A DNA stretch of 64,000 bases from Nitrogeniibacter aestuarii (GCF_017309585.1 NZ_CP071321.1:3596001-3660000); one strand, 5' to 3'; shown: positions 52,482-60,413, counted from the first letter of the stretch. Notes: generated by a model not told the origin, from the sequence alone. Program-made: numbers and translations.

Positions 52482-52844
52482 GAAGTCTACTCCGAAAGAC
52501 GAATAACCCCATATTTTTAAGTGGTTACCTTCTCTCGAAAAGGGGATATTCAGGCTGATTAGAGTTCCTTCCAGAGCCTCCAAATTATTTGTTCGTAACT
52601 CCAACCATTCGATTTCTCTAAATGGGATAGGGCCAAAACTAGTCTCTTCGAAATATCCATCCACGGGTAGCAGATAACTACCGCTCCAGCTTCCAGGAGA
52701 TGAGTCGAAGAACCACTTCAACCGTACTTGAACCGACAGGGGCTTCAGCTGAGGCAAGACCTCGGACCATTTGGTCTGATTCATGTGGCTGGCTAAATTC
52801 CGCCGGCGCACTTCAGACCTAGTTTTTTCCGATGACGTTTTCAT
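52476..52844 (-). CDS. Small cassette protein, possibly DUF6678-like
   Basis: A 122-aa soluble protein. MNQTKWSEVLPQLKPLSVQV is followed by WFFDSSPGSWSGSYLLPVDGY and IPFREIEWLELRT; this block looks like the DUF6678 family of short proteins common in cassette and immunity contexts (moderate certainty). The start ATG at 52844 is 2 nt after attC site 7; an alternative is the internal Met of MNQTKW. The stop overlaps attC site 6. Function unknown. Confidence 0.7.
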   Translation of the reverse strand: MKTSSEKTRSEVRRRNLASHMNQTKWSEVLPQLKPLSVQVRLKWFFDSSPGSWSGSYLLPVDGYFEETSFGPIPFREIEWLELRTNNLEALEGTLISLNIPFSREGNHLKIWGYSSFGVDFV

Positions 52845-52846
52845 AC

Positions 52847-52921
52847 GTATAACGTTGAAGTTGTGGGGCAGGAAAAAATGCGCAGCTTTTTTGACGGTCC
52901 CACACGAACGTATTGTTGGGC
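52847..52921 (-). repeat. attC site 7
   Basis: Plus strand GTATAAC ... GTTGGGC, 75 bp. Arms GTGGGGC and GGTCCCAC enclose AAAAATGCGCAGCTTTTTT. It shares most of its length with attC site 9, including ACACGAACGTATTGTTG. Confidence 0.85.
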
Positions 52922-52933
52922 GAAGGCGCAAAT

Positions 52934-53248
52934 TCAGTGCTCATTGAAAACCAGCCCCAGCGTTTGTTCCAGATACCGAGAACACTCAAGCGCCTCGTTC
53001 CTTGACGGCATTACGATGCCATACAGCGTTACGAGCGCAAGCGGACCCGCAGCCCCAGGTGCGGAAACACTCCAGACCGTACTCTGGAGGTCCGAAAAGT
53101 ACTCTGGTTTTTCCGAACGCACCCCCACTGGCCAGGGGAACACCTCACCCTCTCTCGGGAGCTCCAAGACATCCAGTTCGCCGTCGGCATAGCCCAACGG
53201 AATAGTGGGAGACGAAAAAATCGGGAGGTCGATCCGGACGCGAACCAT
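52934..53248 (-). CDS. Hypothetical cassette protein
   Basis: A 104-aa protein (MVRVRIDLPIFSSPTIPLGY ... LEQTLGLVFNEH) without signal peptide or membrane segment, probably alpha/beta. No family is recognised. The ATG at 53248 lies 8 nt after attC site 8, and its stop is 13 nt before attC site 7. Confidence 0.7.
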   Translation of the reverse strand: MVRVRIDLPIFSSPTIPLGYADGELDVLELPREGEVFPWPVGVRSEKPEYFSDLQSTVWSVSAPGAAGPLALVTLYGIVMPSRNEALECSRYLEQTLGLVFNEH

Positions 53249-53256
53249 CGAATTAC

Positions 53257-53337
53257 GCCCAACGTTCAGCTTGAGGGACACGGAGACAGGCGGCAAAGCC
53301 AACTGTTTTTGCGTCCCTCTCGAAGCGATCGTTAGAC
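53257..53337 (-). repeat. attC site 8
   Basis: Plus strand GCCCAAC ... GTTAGAC, 81 bp, with pairing arms GAGGGACACG and GCGTCCCTCT around an imperfect centre. Confidence 0.85.
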
Positions 53338-53365
53338 CTATTGATGTGATGGCAGTGGAATTGAA

Positions 53366-53770
53366 TCATGGTTTTTCAGCTAGCTCACCTAGCTGTTGTC
53401 GTGTGCCCCACACCAAGGAGGCACCAAAAGACTGAAACTCTGTCTTAGCTGTTTGTAATAGTTTAACCGCATCTGGTGTTGGCGACTCTGAATAAAGAAC
53501 GACAACACGCAACTCTTTTTCATTTAGCTGAGAGTGCTGTTTCACGAGGCTTTTTGTGCTGATGGCCGCTGAGTAGAACGCTAGTTTTTTTCGTAATAAT
53601 TCAACGGAAGTCGTGCTCCATGGGCGTTGTTGATGCAATAAAAGCAAGGCCCGATGGTTGCCGGGTTTTGTCGCAATTGCATCAATAACGTCTGTTTCTC
53701 CAACCTCCGAAATGGCGGGAAACGCGACTAGCAGAGCAAGTGCCACCACAAGTGTCCGGACGACGTTCAT
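53366..53770 (-). CDS. Exported hypothetical cassette protein
   Basis: A 134-aa protein. MNVVRTLVVALALLVAFPAI followed by SEVGE is a Sec signal peptide. The mature part is a helical/mixed domain of about 110 residues without recognised motifs. It is presumably periplasmic. The stop lies 28 nt before attC site 8. Confidence 0.72.
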   Translation of the reverse strand: MNVVRTLVVALALLVAFPAISEVGETDVIDAIATKPGNHRALLLLHQQRPWSTTSVELLRKKLAFYSAAISTKSLVKQHSQLNEKELRVVVLYSESPTPDAVKLLQTAKTEFQSFGASLVWGTRQQLGELAEKP

Positions 53771-53797
53771 TTCAGGTGTCCTGTGTATAAGTTCAAG

Positions 53798-53879
53798 GTC
53801 TAACGGTGGAGTTGTGGGACCGGCGAAAATGCGCAGCATTTTGGACGGTCCCACACGAACGTATTGTTGCGCGTTACGC
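53798..53879 (-). repeat. attC site 9
   Basis: Plus strand GTCTAAC ... GTTACGC, 82 bp. Stem GTGGGACCG / CGGTCCCAC encloses GAAAATGCGCAGCATTTT. Nearly identical to attC site 7 over the central 55 bp. The right box contains the TAA stop of the next gene (53874-53876). Confidence 0.85.
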
Positions 53880-54239
53880 AAGGCACAATGCGTACTCACA
53901 TTCCTTATGTAGCGCGGCAATATATTCAAGATGCCGCGACCGCAGTGAATGGCTGACCCGCTCTGGCAGATCACCACGTTCGACGATGATAGATAGCGAA
54001 ACCAAGAGCACATCTATGGCTTCTGATTTCGTAACGGAGGAGTCGCCTGCCAAAGGCCAGTGGAGCCCGATAAGTTGCTCCTTCGGGTGATAGGTAACTC
54101 TGACAGAGGGCTCTGTGGTTGCGTAGAGCACGAGTGACTTGGCTGCATTACGGAGCGATGGCGGCAAGAGTCGAACTATCGTCTCTGCATCCGTACGGCT
54201 AAGGCCGTGTCTAGATCCGTTCTGCACCGAGACCTTCAT
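53874..54239 (-). CDS. Hypothetical cassette protein
   Basis: A 121-aa soluble protein (MKVSVQNGSRHGLSRTDAET ... ALHKECEYALCLA), mostly helical. No family is recognised. The ATG lies 8 nt after the R-prime box of attC site 10 and the stop is inside attC site 9. It is the rightmost complete cassette gene. Confidence 0.72.
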   Translation of the reverse strand: MKVSVQNGSRHGLSRTDAETIVRLLPPSLRNAAKSLVLYATTEPSVRVTYHPKEQLIGLHWPLAGDSSVTKSEAIDVLLVSLSIIVERGDLPERVSHSLRSRHLEYIAALHKECEYALCLA

Positions 54240-54247
54240 ACATTTAC

Positions 54248-54322
54248 GCCCAACTATAAATAGACATCCTAAACGACGGAAAACGCCCCGTCGTTAATCT
54301 TAGGGCATGTTCACAGTTAGGC
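54248..54322 (-). repeat. attC site 10 (rightmost)
   Basis: Plus strand GCCCAAC ... GTTAGGC, 75 bp, the most canonical pair of boxes in the array. Stem AAACGACGG / CCGTCGTT surrounds AAAACGCC. Because it has both outer boxes it is the tail of a cassette that once lay to its right rather than an attI site. Confidence 0.85.
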
Positions 54323-54981
54323 GAAAAACCTTTCTCTTTCAACGAACTCGTTCCATTTAGTGCCTCCTAAATCGTGAAGGCTATCCCGTCGGAGCAAAGG
54401 GGCTCAGGTGCGCGTTGGGCACGATCCCAAAACGTCACGGAAGGGCCTTGTCTCGAACGATGTCCATAGTGCCTCGGCGCAACCTGCGGCGCAATGCTAT
54501 CTGGCTATTTCGCCTTGCATTCGAATGCCCTATTCCGACCGAAGGTTGCGGCTGAGGCGCAGGGGAGCTTAGGTCATCAAACAGTTCACAGCCGAGTCAG
54601 GGAGCCTTGCGGTGTCCCAACCGGATGCAGCCGACGGAACGTACAGGGGTTTCGTCACGACAAGTACGTCATCGCTGGGGGGTGTGCCGCTGGACATGAA
54701 ATCCATTCGTGGCGTTCGGTAACTGGTGGATACGGTCGCCCGATGCAAGTCACGCCGGGTGGGATGGCACGCATGCTTTGGCGTCTGTCGCGAATAGAAG
54801 GGGTCTTTCAGCGGTTGCGGGTGGTCGCCCGCGTGGCCGATGGCGATGTTTTCGACCGGCGTCCTGTTCAGGGGTGATGGGTCGAGGGGCGAACCGGGGG
54901 AATGTTTGGCGGCCAACAGCGACAGGGTGGCCTCACCTGTCGCTGTTGTGACGGTCTGTCTGACGGTGTCCCGTTGGGGGA
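54323..54981. other. Gene-poor border of the cassette array
   Basis: About 660 bp. On the minus strand a short open frame ends in FVERERFFA with its TAA inside the GCCTAAC box of attC site 10, suggesting the remnant 3' end of one more cassette gene; it has no good start and is blocked by an upstream TGA. A lone GTTGGGC box occurs at 54414-54420. A hairpin lies at 54915-54947. No integrase and no convincing gene on either strand. Confidence 0.5.
54915..54947 (-). terminator. Hairpin downstream of the aldehyde dehydrogenase, probable terminator
   Basis: AACAGCGACAGG and CCTGTCGCTGTT form a 12-bp perfect stem. It starts 35 bp after the ALDH stop codon on the minus strand. No strong T run follows, so termination may be inefficient or factor-assisted. 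Confidence 0.5.
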
Positions 54982-56448
54982 CTACATGACGAGGGAGACC
55001 ACCTTCTCTTCCAGGTAGGCATCCAGGGCCACGCGGGACAGATCGCGGCCCATGCCGCTGTCCTTGCCGCCGCCCCACGGCAAGCGCGCGTCCAGCGGAC
55101 TCCACCCGTTGATGGCCACGGCACCGACGCGCAGGCGCGCGGCCACGCTGTGTGCCTGGCCGACGGAATTGGTCCACAGCGTGGCCGACAGGCCGTACTG
55201 GGTATCGTTGGCCAGGGCCACCGCTTCATCGACGGTATCGAAGGGCATGACCACACCGACCGGGCCGAAGATTTCCTCTCGCGCGATCACGGCGTCGGGG
55301 GACACATGTCCGAACACGGTTGGCCGGACGAAGTAGCCTTCTGCCGGCACCGCTTCGTCACCGGCGAACATCCGTGCGCCCGCTTCCCGTGCGGCGTGGA
55401 TCATCCCCTTGACGCGATCGGCGTGACGCGCGTTGATCAACGCACCCATCTGCGTGTGCCCATCGAGTGGATCGCCCACGTTCAATGAACGCGCGGCGCC
55501 GGCCAGCGCGTGCAGCACCTCTTCATAGCGCGAGCGGTGCACGAGGACGCGCGTGCCCGCGGCGCAGGTTTGCCCCTGGTTGGCGAACAGCCCCATGGCG
55601 ACTCCGCCAATCGCCCGCTCAAGCAAGGCATCCTCGAAGATGATCTGGGGTGCCTTGCCACCGAGCTCGAGCGTCAGGTGCTTGAACTGCGGGCCGGCCA
55701 CCGCGGCGATGGCACGCCCCACCGGTGTACTGCCGGTAAAGCTGATCTTGTTGACGCCCGGGTGACTGACCAGGGCCTGCCCCACCTCGGCCTGACCGTT
55801 GACCACATTGATGACACCCGCCGGAAATCCGGCTTCAGTGGCCAGACCGGCGAGCCGTGTGAGCCCGATGGGGGCATCTTCCGAGGGCTTGATGACCACG
55901 GTACAACCGGCCGCCAGTGCGGGGGCCAGCTTCCAGACGCCGATCAGCATCGGATTGTTCCAGGGCACGATCAGCGCGGCCACGCCAATGGCCTCGCGCA
56001 CGGTGTAGTTGAATGTCGGTTGCCCCATGAAGCCCGCCGTCGGAATCTGGCGGCCTTCGAGTTTGTCGGCCCAGCCGGCGAAATAGCGCAGGGTATCGAT
56101 GGCCATGGGGATGTCCATCATGCGCGGCTCCATGACCACGCGGCCGCCTTCGCGCGCCAGCAGCGTGACGAACTCGTCGGCATTCGCTTCGAGCAGATCC
56201 GCCAGCCGGTGCATCAGACGACCACGTTCGGCACCGGGCATGGTCGACCATTCACCGCCATCGAACTGACGCCGTGCTGCGGCAACCGCGGCATCCACAT
56301 CGGCCGCCGTGCCGGCTGCAATGTGTGCCATGACCCGGCCATTGGCGGGTTCGTACTTGTCGAACCAGGCGCCGCCGGACGCTTCACGCCACTGACCGTC
56401 GATCAGATTCAGGGTGCGCAGTGCGTTGGGCACTTCTTGATGTGACAT
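54982..56448 (-). CDS. Aldehyde dehydrogenase of the amine-catabolic operon
   Basis: A 488-aa ALDH. Cofactor segment VPWNNPMLIGVWKLAP, Glu in LTLELGGKAPQI, catalytic Cys in NQGQTCAAGTRVLV and EEIFGPVGVVMPF near the end. NQGQTC is typical of betaine-, gamma-aminobutyraldehyde- and other amino-aldehyde dehydrogenases. It probably oxidises the aldehyde released by the aminotransferase encoded 88 bp upstream. Ends at a hairpin that borders the cassette array. Confidence 0.88.
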   Translation of the reverse strand: MSHQEVPNALRTLNLIDGQWREASGGAWFDKYEPANGRVMAHIAAGTAADVDAAVAAARRQFDGGEWSTMPGAERGRLMHRLADLLEANADEFVTLLAREGGRVVMEPRMMDIPMAIDTLRYFAGWADKLEGRQIPTAGFMGQPTFNYTVREAIGVAALIVPWNNPMLIGVWKLAPALAAGCTVVIKPSEDAPIGLTRLAGLATEAGFPAGVINVVNGQAEVGQALVSHPGVNKISFTGSTPVGRAIAAVAGPQFKHLTLELGGKAPQIIFEDALLERAIGGVAMGLFANQGQTCAAGTRVLVHRSRYEEVLHALAGAARSLNVGDPLDGHTQMGALINARHADRVKGMIHAAREAGARMFAGDEAVPAEGYFVRPTVFGHVSPDAVIAREEIFGPVGVVMPFDTVDEAVALANDTQYGLSATLWTNSVGQAHSVAARLRVGAVAINGWSPLDARLPWGGGKDSGMGRDLSRVALDAYLEEKVVSLVM

Positions 56449-56536
56449 GTTGATCTCTCCTACTTGGGGGCGCGTCGGCCCGTATCGGCCGAGGCGCGAT
56501 GGCGCCCGACGGCCAGTGCGGCCGGGCGCACGGGCC

Positions 56537-57880
56537 TCATGCCGTGAACGGGGTCTGGGTAAAGCCGGCGTCGAGGGCCTGGACGATGCGGTCGATGTCT
56601 TCGCGCTGAATCACCAGCGGCGGCGACAGGATGATCTTGGTCCCGACCGGGCGAACAATCGCGCCATGCTTGCGCGCCACTTCGGCCACGGCATAGGCGT
56701 AGCCCGACATCGGATCGATCGGCTCGCGGGTGGTCTTGTCGCGTACCAGGTCGATGGCCATCATGAGGCCCTTGCCACGCACCTCGCCAATCGTCTCGAA
56801 GCGTTTGACGAAGGGCTGGAGCGATTCCATGAGGTAGTCGCCCTGACGCGCCGCATTGCCCGGCAGGTCTTCATCCACCACGATGTCGATGGCAGCCAGC
56901 GCGGCCGCGCAGCCCACCGGGTGCCCGGAATAGGTGTAGCCGTGCATGATGGCGCCCGAAAAATCGGGGCTGCCTTCAAGCGCGTCTGCCACCCGGCGGT
57001 TGAAGGTGGTGGCGCCCAGCGGCACGTAACCGGACGACAGGCCCTTGGCGAAACACATGATGTCGGGTTTGACGCCCCAGCCACGGGCACCGAACAGGCT
57101 GCCGGTGCGCCCGAAGCCGGTCACCACCTCGTCGGCAATGAGCAAGACGCCATGGCGATCGCAGATTTCGCGCACGCGTGGCCAGTAGCTGGCTGGCGGT
57201 ACGATCACACCGCCCGCACCCTGCACCGGCTCGGCGATGAACGCCGCCACGGTATCGGGCCCCTGGTATTCGATTTCCCGCTCCAGCAGCATGGCGCACA
57301 ACTGCGCCAGTTCCTCCGGATCGTGGGTGAAGGGATTGCGATAGACCCACGGGTTCTGCACCTGGAAGCAGCCGCTGATCAGGGGTTCGTAGTTGCGGCG
57401 GAAGACCGCCGCTCCGTTGACCGAGGCGCTCAGGAAGTGACTGCCGTGGTAGGCCTCCTTCAGCGAGATGAACTTCGTGCGCTCCGGTTGCCCGCAGGCT
57501 TTCCAGTACTGACGCGCCATCTTGAGGGCGGTTTCCGTGGCATCCGACCCGCCCGAGCTGAACAATACCCGCGCCATGTCTTCGGTGTCGAGCAAGCCGA
57601 TCATGCGTGCAGACAGCTCTTCGGCCCGCGGATTCGAGACACCATCGAAGGTCTGGTAATACTCGAGCGTGTTCATCTGCTCGACGATGGCTGTCTTGAT
57701 TTCCGGCCGGTCGTGCCCGGCGTTGACGTTCCAGAGGCCGGCGACACCATCGACGAACTCGTTGCCATCGGCATCGAACACGCGACAGCCCCGACCGCGC
57801 ACGATCCGCAGCGGAGAGCGCCCCTTCATCGCGGCAGGGTGCATCATCGGATGCCAGAAACGTGATTCGCTGTAGCTCAT
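56537..57880 (-). CDS. Class III (omega) aminotransferase
   Basis: A 447-aa PLP-dependent transaminase of the ornithine/omega-amino-acid class. Asp that binds the PLP ring nitrogen lies in LLIADEVVTGFGRTG (residue 250) and the Schiff-base Lys in MCFAKGLSSGY (residue 279). GSDATETALKMAR and YHGSHF are further class III features. It moves an amino group from a terminal amine or beta/omega-amino acid to a keto acid, giving an aldehyde for the downstream ALDH. The 18-bp motif lies about 100 bp upstream. First gene of a two-gene operon. Confidence 0.88.
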   Translation of the reverse strand: MSYSESRFWHPMMHPAAMKGRSPLRIVRGRGCRVFDADGNEFVDGVAGLWNVNAGHDRPEIKTAIVEQMNTLEYYQTFDGVSNPRAEELSARMIGLLDTEDMARVLFSSGGSDATETALKMARQYWKACGQPERTKFISLKEAYHGSHFLSASVNGAAVFRRNYEPLISGCFQVQNPWVYRNPFTHDPEELAQLCAMLLEREIEYQGPDTVAAFIAEPVQGAGGVIVPPASYWPRVREICDRHGVLLIADEVVTGFGRTGSLFGARGWGVKPDIMCFAKGLSSGYVPLGATTFNRRVADALEGSPDFSGAIMHGYTYSGHPVGCAAALAAIDIVVDEDLPGNAARQGDYLMESLQPFVKRFETIGEVRGKGLMMAIDLVRDKTTREPIDPMSGYAYAVAEVARKHGAIVRPVGTKIILSPPLVIQREDIDRIVQALDAGFTQTPFTA

Positions 57881-57981
57881 TGCAATCTCCGTGGTTCAGC
57901 GTTGAGGAACCGCCCGCCTTACCGAAGGCTCGGGGCAGGTTCACGTTGCGGTACCAGCATCGGACACGGAGCGCAGGCATC

Positions 57982-57999
57982 GTTAGCCGAAATTGGCAC
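57982..57999 (-). promoter_or_regulatory. Shared 18-bp motif, copy 2 (upstream of the aminotransferase operon)
   Basis: The plus strand reads GTTAGCCGAAATTGGCAC. It is about 100 bp upstream of the aminotransferase start and in the same orientation relative to its gene as copies 1 and 3. Confidence 0.65.
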
Positions 58000-58028
58000 C
58001 TCGACAACACCCCATCGGAATAAAAAAA

Positions 58029-58051
58029 GACGTGCGTCAGAGACGCACGTC
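58029..58051 (-). terminator. Terminator of the APC permease gene
   Basis: A perfect 10-bp stem GACGTGCGTC / GACGCACGTC with a 3-nt loop, followed on the minus strand by TTTTTTTA. It lies about 170 bp after the permease stop. Confidence 0.85.
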
Positions 58052-58220
58052 GGAGCGACGCACCGAAGAGGCAGTGCGCGGAGGGAAGAGGAATACGGCG
58101 AGGTCGGGGGTGCCGAAAAGCACCCACACGCCCTCATGACACAAGGGTGATTCGAAGCAAAAAGCAGCGGCGCCGTCGGAGGCTATTTCATCTGGATACC
58201 AGCAACAGGGTGAGAGTCGT

Positions 58221-59708
58221 TCAACTGTGGTCCGCGCCGATCCGCGCATATCGCGCCGGGTCCTTGCGCTTGAGGCGTCTGACCAGCACGACCCCGAGCC
58301 AGGCCGCCAGCGGAAGCAAGCCGATCAAGGCCGCCGCCACCAGATTGCTCGCGCCGGTCAGGGCGTTGAAGTGGAAGATCGCCAGCACCAGCACCGCCGT
58401 CAGACCGATGGCCGAGAGCACCGGCATGATCCGCACCCGGACGATTCCGGGGCCACCTTCGGTCCGTCGAAAGAAAACGAACACGGCGGCCGAGGTCATG
58501 ACCATGAGGACCAGGACACTGAGCGTGGCCAGATTGCTCAGCCAGGCAAACAGGGTCCGCACCGGGTCCGCACCGATGGCCGCGAAAAACCCGACGACGA
58601 TCAAGCTCAGCACGGACTGGACGATCGAGGCGTAATGGGGGCTGCGGTGCTGCGGATGCGTCTGCCCCAGGATGCCGGGCAAGACCCGCGACCGGCCCAA
58701 CGCATACAGATAGCGTGCAATGGAATTGTGAAAGGCGATCAGGCCAGCATAGACACTGATCATGAACATGCCGCGCAGCACGGTTGTCAGCGTCGGGCCG
58801 ACATAGCGATCGGAGAGCATGTAGACAAACTTGGTGGGTTCATCCAGCGCCAGGATCATGCCGGCCGCCTTGTAGGGGCCGGCGCCGATGAGCAAACACC
58901 AGACGGAAAAGGCGTAGAACCCGCCGATGATGAGCAGCGCGGCGTAGGTGGCGATGGGAATGCTGCGATGGGGGTCTTTGGCCTCTTCGCCATAGATGGC
59001 CGTGGCTTCGAAACCGATGAACGCCGCAAAACAGAACAGCAACCCGATGGACGGATTGCCGCTGAGCACGTTGTTGGGCACGAACGAGTGGGCATTCACC
59101 CCACCATCGCCCCCGACGCGAAGAATGGAAAAATCCAGCAGCAGCATGGCCGCATACTCGGCAATGACGAACCCGGCGAGCACCTTGGCGGAGAAATCGA
59201 TCTGCCGGTAGCCGAACACGGCGATCGATGCCATCGCCACCAGCGAGCACTGCCACCAGGGCACCGCGACGCCGAACTGAGCCATGACCGCCTCGGAGGC
59301 CACCGCACCGAACATGCCGTAGAGGGCAAACTGCAGGGTGTTGTAGCCCAGAACCGCGATCATGGCCGCCGCCCCCCCGGCCTGCACGCCCAGCCCCCGC
59401 GCAATCAGGGCATAGAAGCCACCGGCATTGGTGATCTTGGTCGCCATGGCGGTATAACCAGCGGCGAAACACAGCAGCAGGACAAGCGCGGCAACGACAA
59501 GCGCCGGCGTCCCGGGGCCATTCCCGAGCATGATCCCGAGCGGAAAGCCGCCCGCAACGACGCTCAGCGGGCTGGCTGCAGATACAACGAAAAACACGAT
59601 GAACATGATCCCGAGTGCGCCGTGACGCAACTCGGTCGAAGGCCCGGCACTGTCGGGCGCCTTCGGTATAGCCAGCTTGTCGGTGATCTCCATGCGGGGT
59701 GTTTCCAT
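58221..59708 (-). CDS. APC-family amino acid/amine permease
   Basis: About 495 aa with around twelve membrane segments. The N-terminal helix block HGALGIMFIVFFVVSAASPL and the conserved FIGFEATAIYGEEAKDPHRS loop (APC family FxGFE...EA.NP.) place it in the APC superfamily. It imports an amino acid or amine by cation or proton symport. Two candidate starts exist, at 59708 and 59693 (MEITDKLAIP); the latter has a GGAAA sequence upstream. Transcribed alone, with its own copy of the 18-bp motif about 100 bp upstream, it probably feeds the neighbouring aminotransferase/ALDH pathway. Confidence 0.87.
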   Translation of the reverse strand: METPRMEITDKLAIPKAPDSAGPSTELRHGALGIMFIVFFVVSAASPLSVVAGGFPLGIMLGNGPGTPALVVAALVLLLCFAAGYTAMATKITNAGGFYALIARGLGVQAGGAAAMIAVLGYNTLQFALYGMFGAVASEAVMAQFGVAVPWWQCSLVAMASIAVFGYRQIDFSAKVLAGFVIAEYAAMLLLDFSILRVGGDGGVNAHSFVPNNVLSGNPSIGLLFCFAAFIGFEATAIYGEEAKDPHRSIPIATYAALLIIGGFYAFSVWCLLIGAGPYKAAGMILALDEPTKFVYMLSDRYVGPTLTTVLRGMFMISVYAGLIAFHNSIARYLYALGRSRVLPGILGQTHPQHRSPHYASIVQSVLSLIVVGFFAAIGADPVRTLFAWLSNLATLSVLVLMVMTSAAVFVFFRRTEGGPGIVRVRIMPVLSAIGLTAVLVLAIFHFNALTGASNLVAAALIGLLPLAAWLGVVLVRRLKRKDPARYARIGADHS

Positions 59709-59798
59709 TTTTGTGCCGGCGAAGGAATCGGGTGGATCCCGCGTCGGCAGAGAACGGGTTTGTCTTTTATCTAAAGCTATACCCAGCAAGCCCCTTTT

Positions 59799-59816
59799 GT
59801 TAGCCAAAATCGGCAC
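59799..59816 (-). promoter_or_regulatory. Shared 18-bp motif, copy 3 (upstream of the permease)
   Basis: The plus strand reads GTTAGCCAAAATCGGCAC. It is about 90-105 bp upstream of the permease start. Below it on the minus strand TTGCTG and TAGATAAA could be -35 and -10 elements, which would put the motif just upstream of the promoter as for an activator. Confidence 0.65.
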
Positions 59817-59903
59817 GGTCGGCCAACGATGACAGCGGGCAGAAACCCCGAGGCCCGGCAGACACTTACGGCACGGGCGCATGGGCACCGGCGGAAAAAA
59901 AAG

Positions 59904-59964
59904 GGCGGGGTGTCCGTGTGACGATCGCCCGCTTGGCCATCGCCACCTCCCCGGTCACCCCGCC
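59904..59964 (-). terminator. Probable terminator downstream of ridA
   Basis: GGCGGGGTG (59904-59912) and CACCCCGCC (59956-59964) are exact inverted copies around a 43-nt loop. On the minus strand the stem is followed by CTTTTTTTT. It serves the ridA-dadA transcript. Confidence 0.6.
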
Positions 59965-60041
59965 GTCAGGAAACCGAAGTGGTGTTTACCGCCGGGCACG
60001 CCACATGGGGATGGCGGCGCGGGCTTTGAGTCCGGCGCACC

Positions 60042-60413
60042 TCATGCGCGCGCGACGGCCTCGATCTCGACCCGCGCGCCGGTCGGGAGGGCCACCACCT
60101 GCACCGTGGAACGGGCTGGACGGTGCTCACCGAAGCGACGGGCAAACACCTCGTTCATCGCGGCGAATTCGCCCAGGTCGGTCATGAACACGGTGACCTT
60201 CACCACCTGCGCCAGCGACACGCCCTGATCGGCCAGCACGGCTTCGAGGTTGTCGAACACCTGCCCGGTCTGGGTGGCAATGTCACCCTCGCGCTTGTCC
60301 CCGGCGGCGGTCAGGGGAATCTGGCCGGAGGTGAAGATCCACCCATCCATCACCGTGCCCTGGCTGTACGGCCCGATCGCCTTCGGCGCCTTGTCGGTCG
60401 AAATCAATTTCAT
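60042..60413 (-). CDS. ridA: RidA-family reactive imine/enamine deaminase
   Basis: A 123-aa RidA (YjgF/UK114) protein. The opening MKLISTDKAPKAIGPYSQG and the later VTVFMTDLGEFAAMNEVF and ARSTVQVVALPTGARVEIE, with the conserved Arg and Glu, are diagnostic. It hydrolyses 2-imino acids to keto acids and ammonia. It lies 39 bp after a D-amino acid dehydrogenase, whose direct product is an imino acid. GGAG lies 9 nt before the chosen ATG. Confidence 0.92.
   Translation of the reverse strand: MKLISTDKAPKAIGPYSQGTVMDGWIFTSGQIPLTAAGDKREGDIATQTGQVFDNLEAVLADQGVSLAQVVKVTVFMTDLGEFAAMNEVFARRFGEHRPARSTVQVVALPTGARVEIEAVARA

Larger units (their letters stand above)
47139..54322 (-). mobile_element. Gene-cassette array (CALIN: attC sites without integrase)
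   Basis: A run of short minus-strand genes, each followed on its own strand by a 57-86-bp imperfect inverted repeat bounded by RYYYAAC-like and GTTRRRY-like boxes, the layout of integron cassettes. Ten sites are clear (49145-54322) and one or two degenerate sites lie further left. Base composition is visibly more AT-rich than the catabolic genes on both sides. All cassettes point the same way. No intI gene or attI is present to the right up to the aldehyde dehydrogenase operon, so this is an integrase-less array or the detached tail of a larger chromosomal integron. Confidence 0.82.
57881..58220. promoter_or_regulatory. Spacer with aminotransferase promoter region and permease terminator
   Basis: A 340-bp gap containing the 18-bp motif (57982-57999) for the aminotransferase operon and a Rho-independent terminator (58029-58051) for the permease gene to its right. 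Nothing else is seen. Confidence 0.6.

Noticed and set aside
52393..52512. Upstream extension of the membrane-protein cassette gene (start at 52512)
   Set aside because: The extension would translate attC site 6; the ATG at 52392, just after the site, follows the spacing of the other cassettes.
54494..54877. 127-codon plus-strand frame as a possible integron integrase
   Set aside because: No tyrosine-recombinase R-H-R-Y motifs and no resemblance to IntI; composition looks like non-coding DNA.
57982..57999. GTTAGCC-containing 18-bp motif as an attC outer box
   Set aside because: There is no partner box or stem at attC distance, and the whole 18 bp is conserved at three promoters, which fits an operator better.
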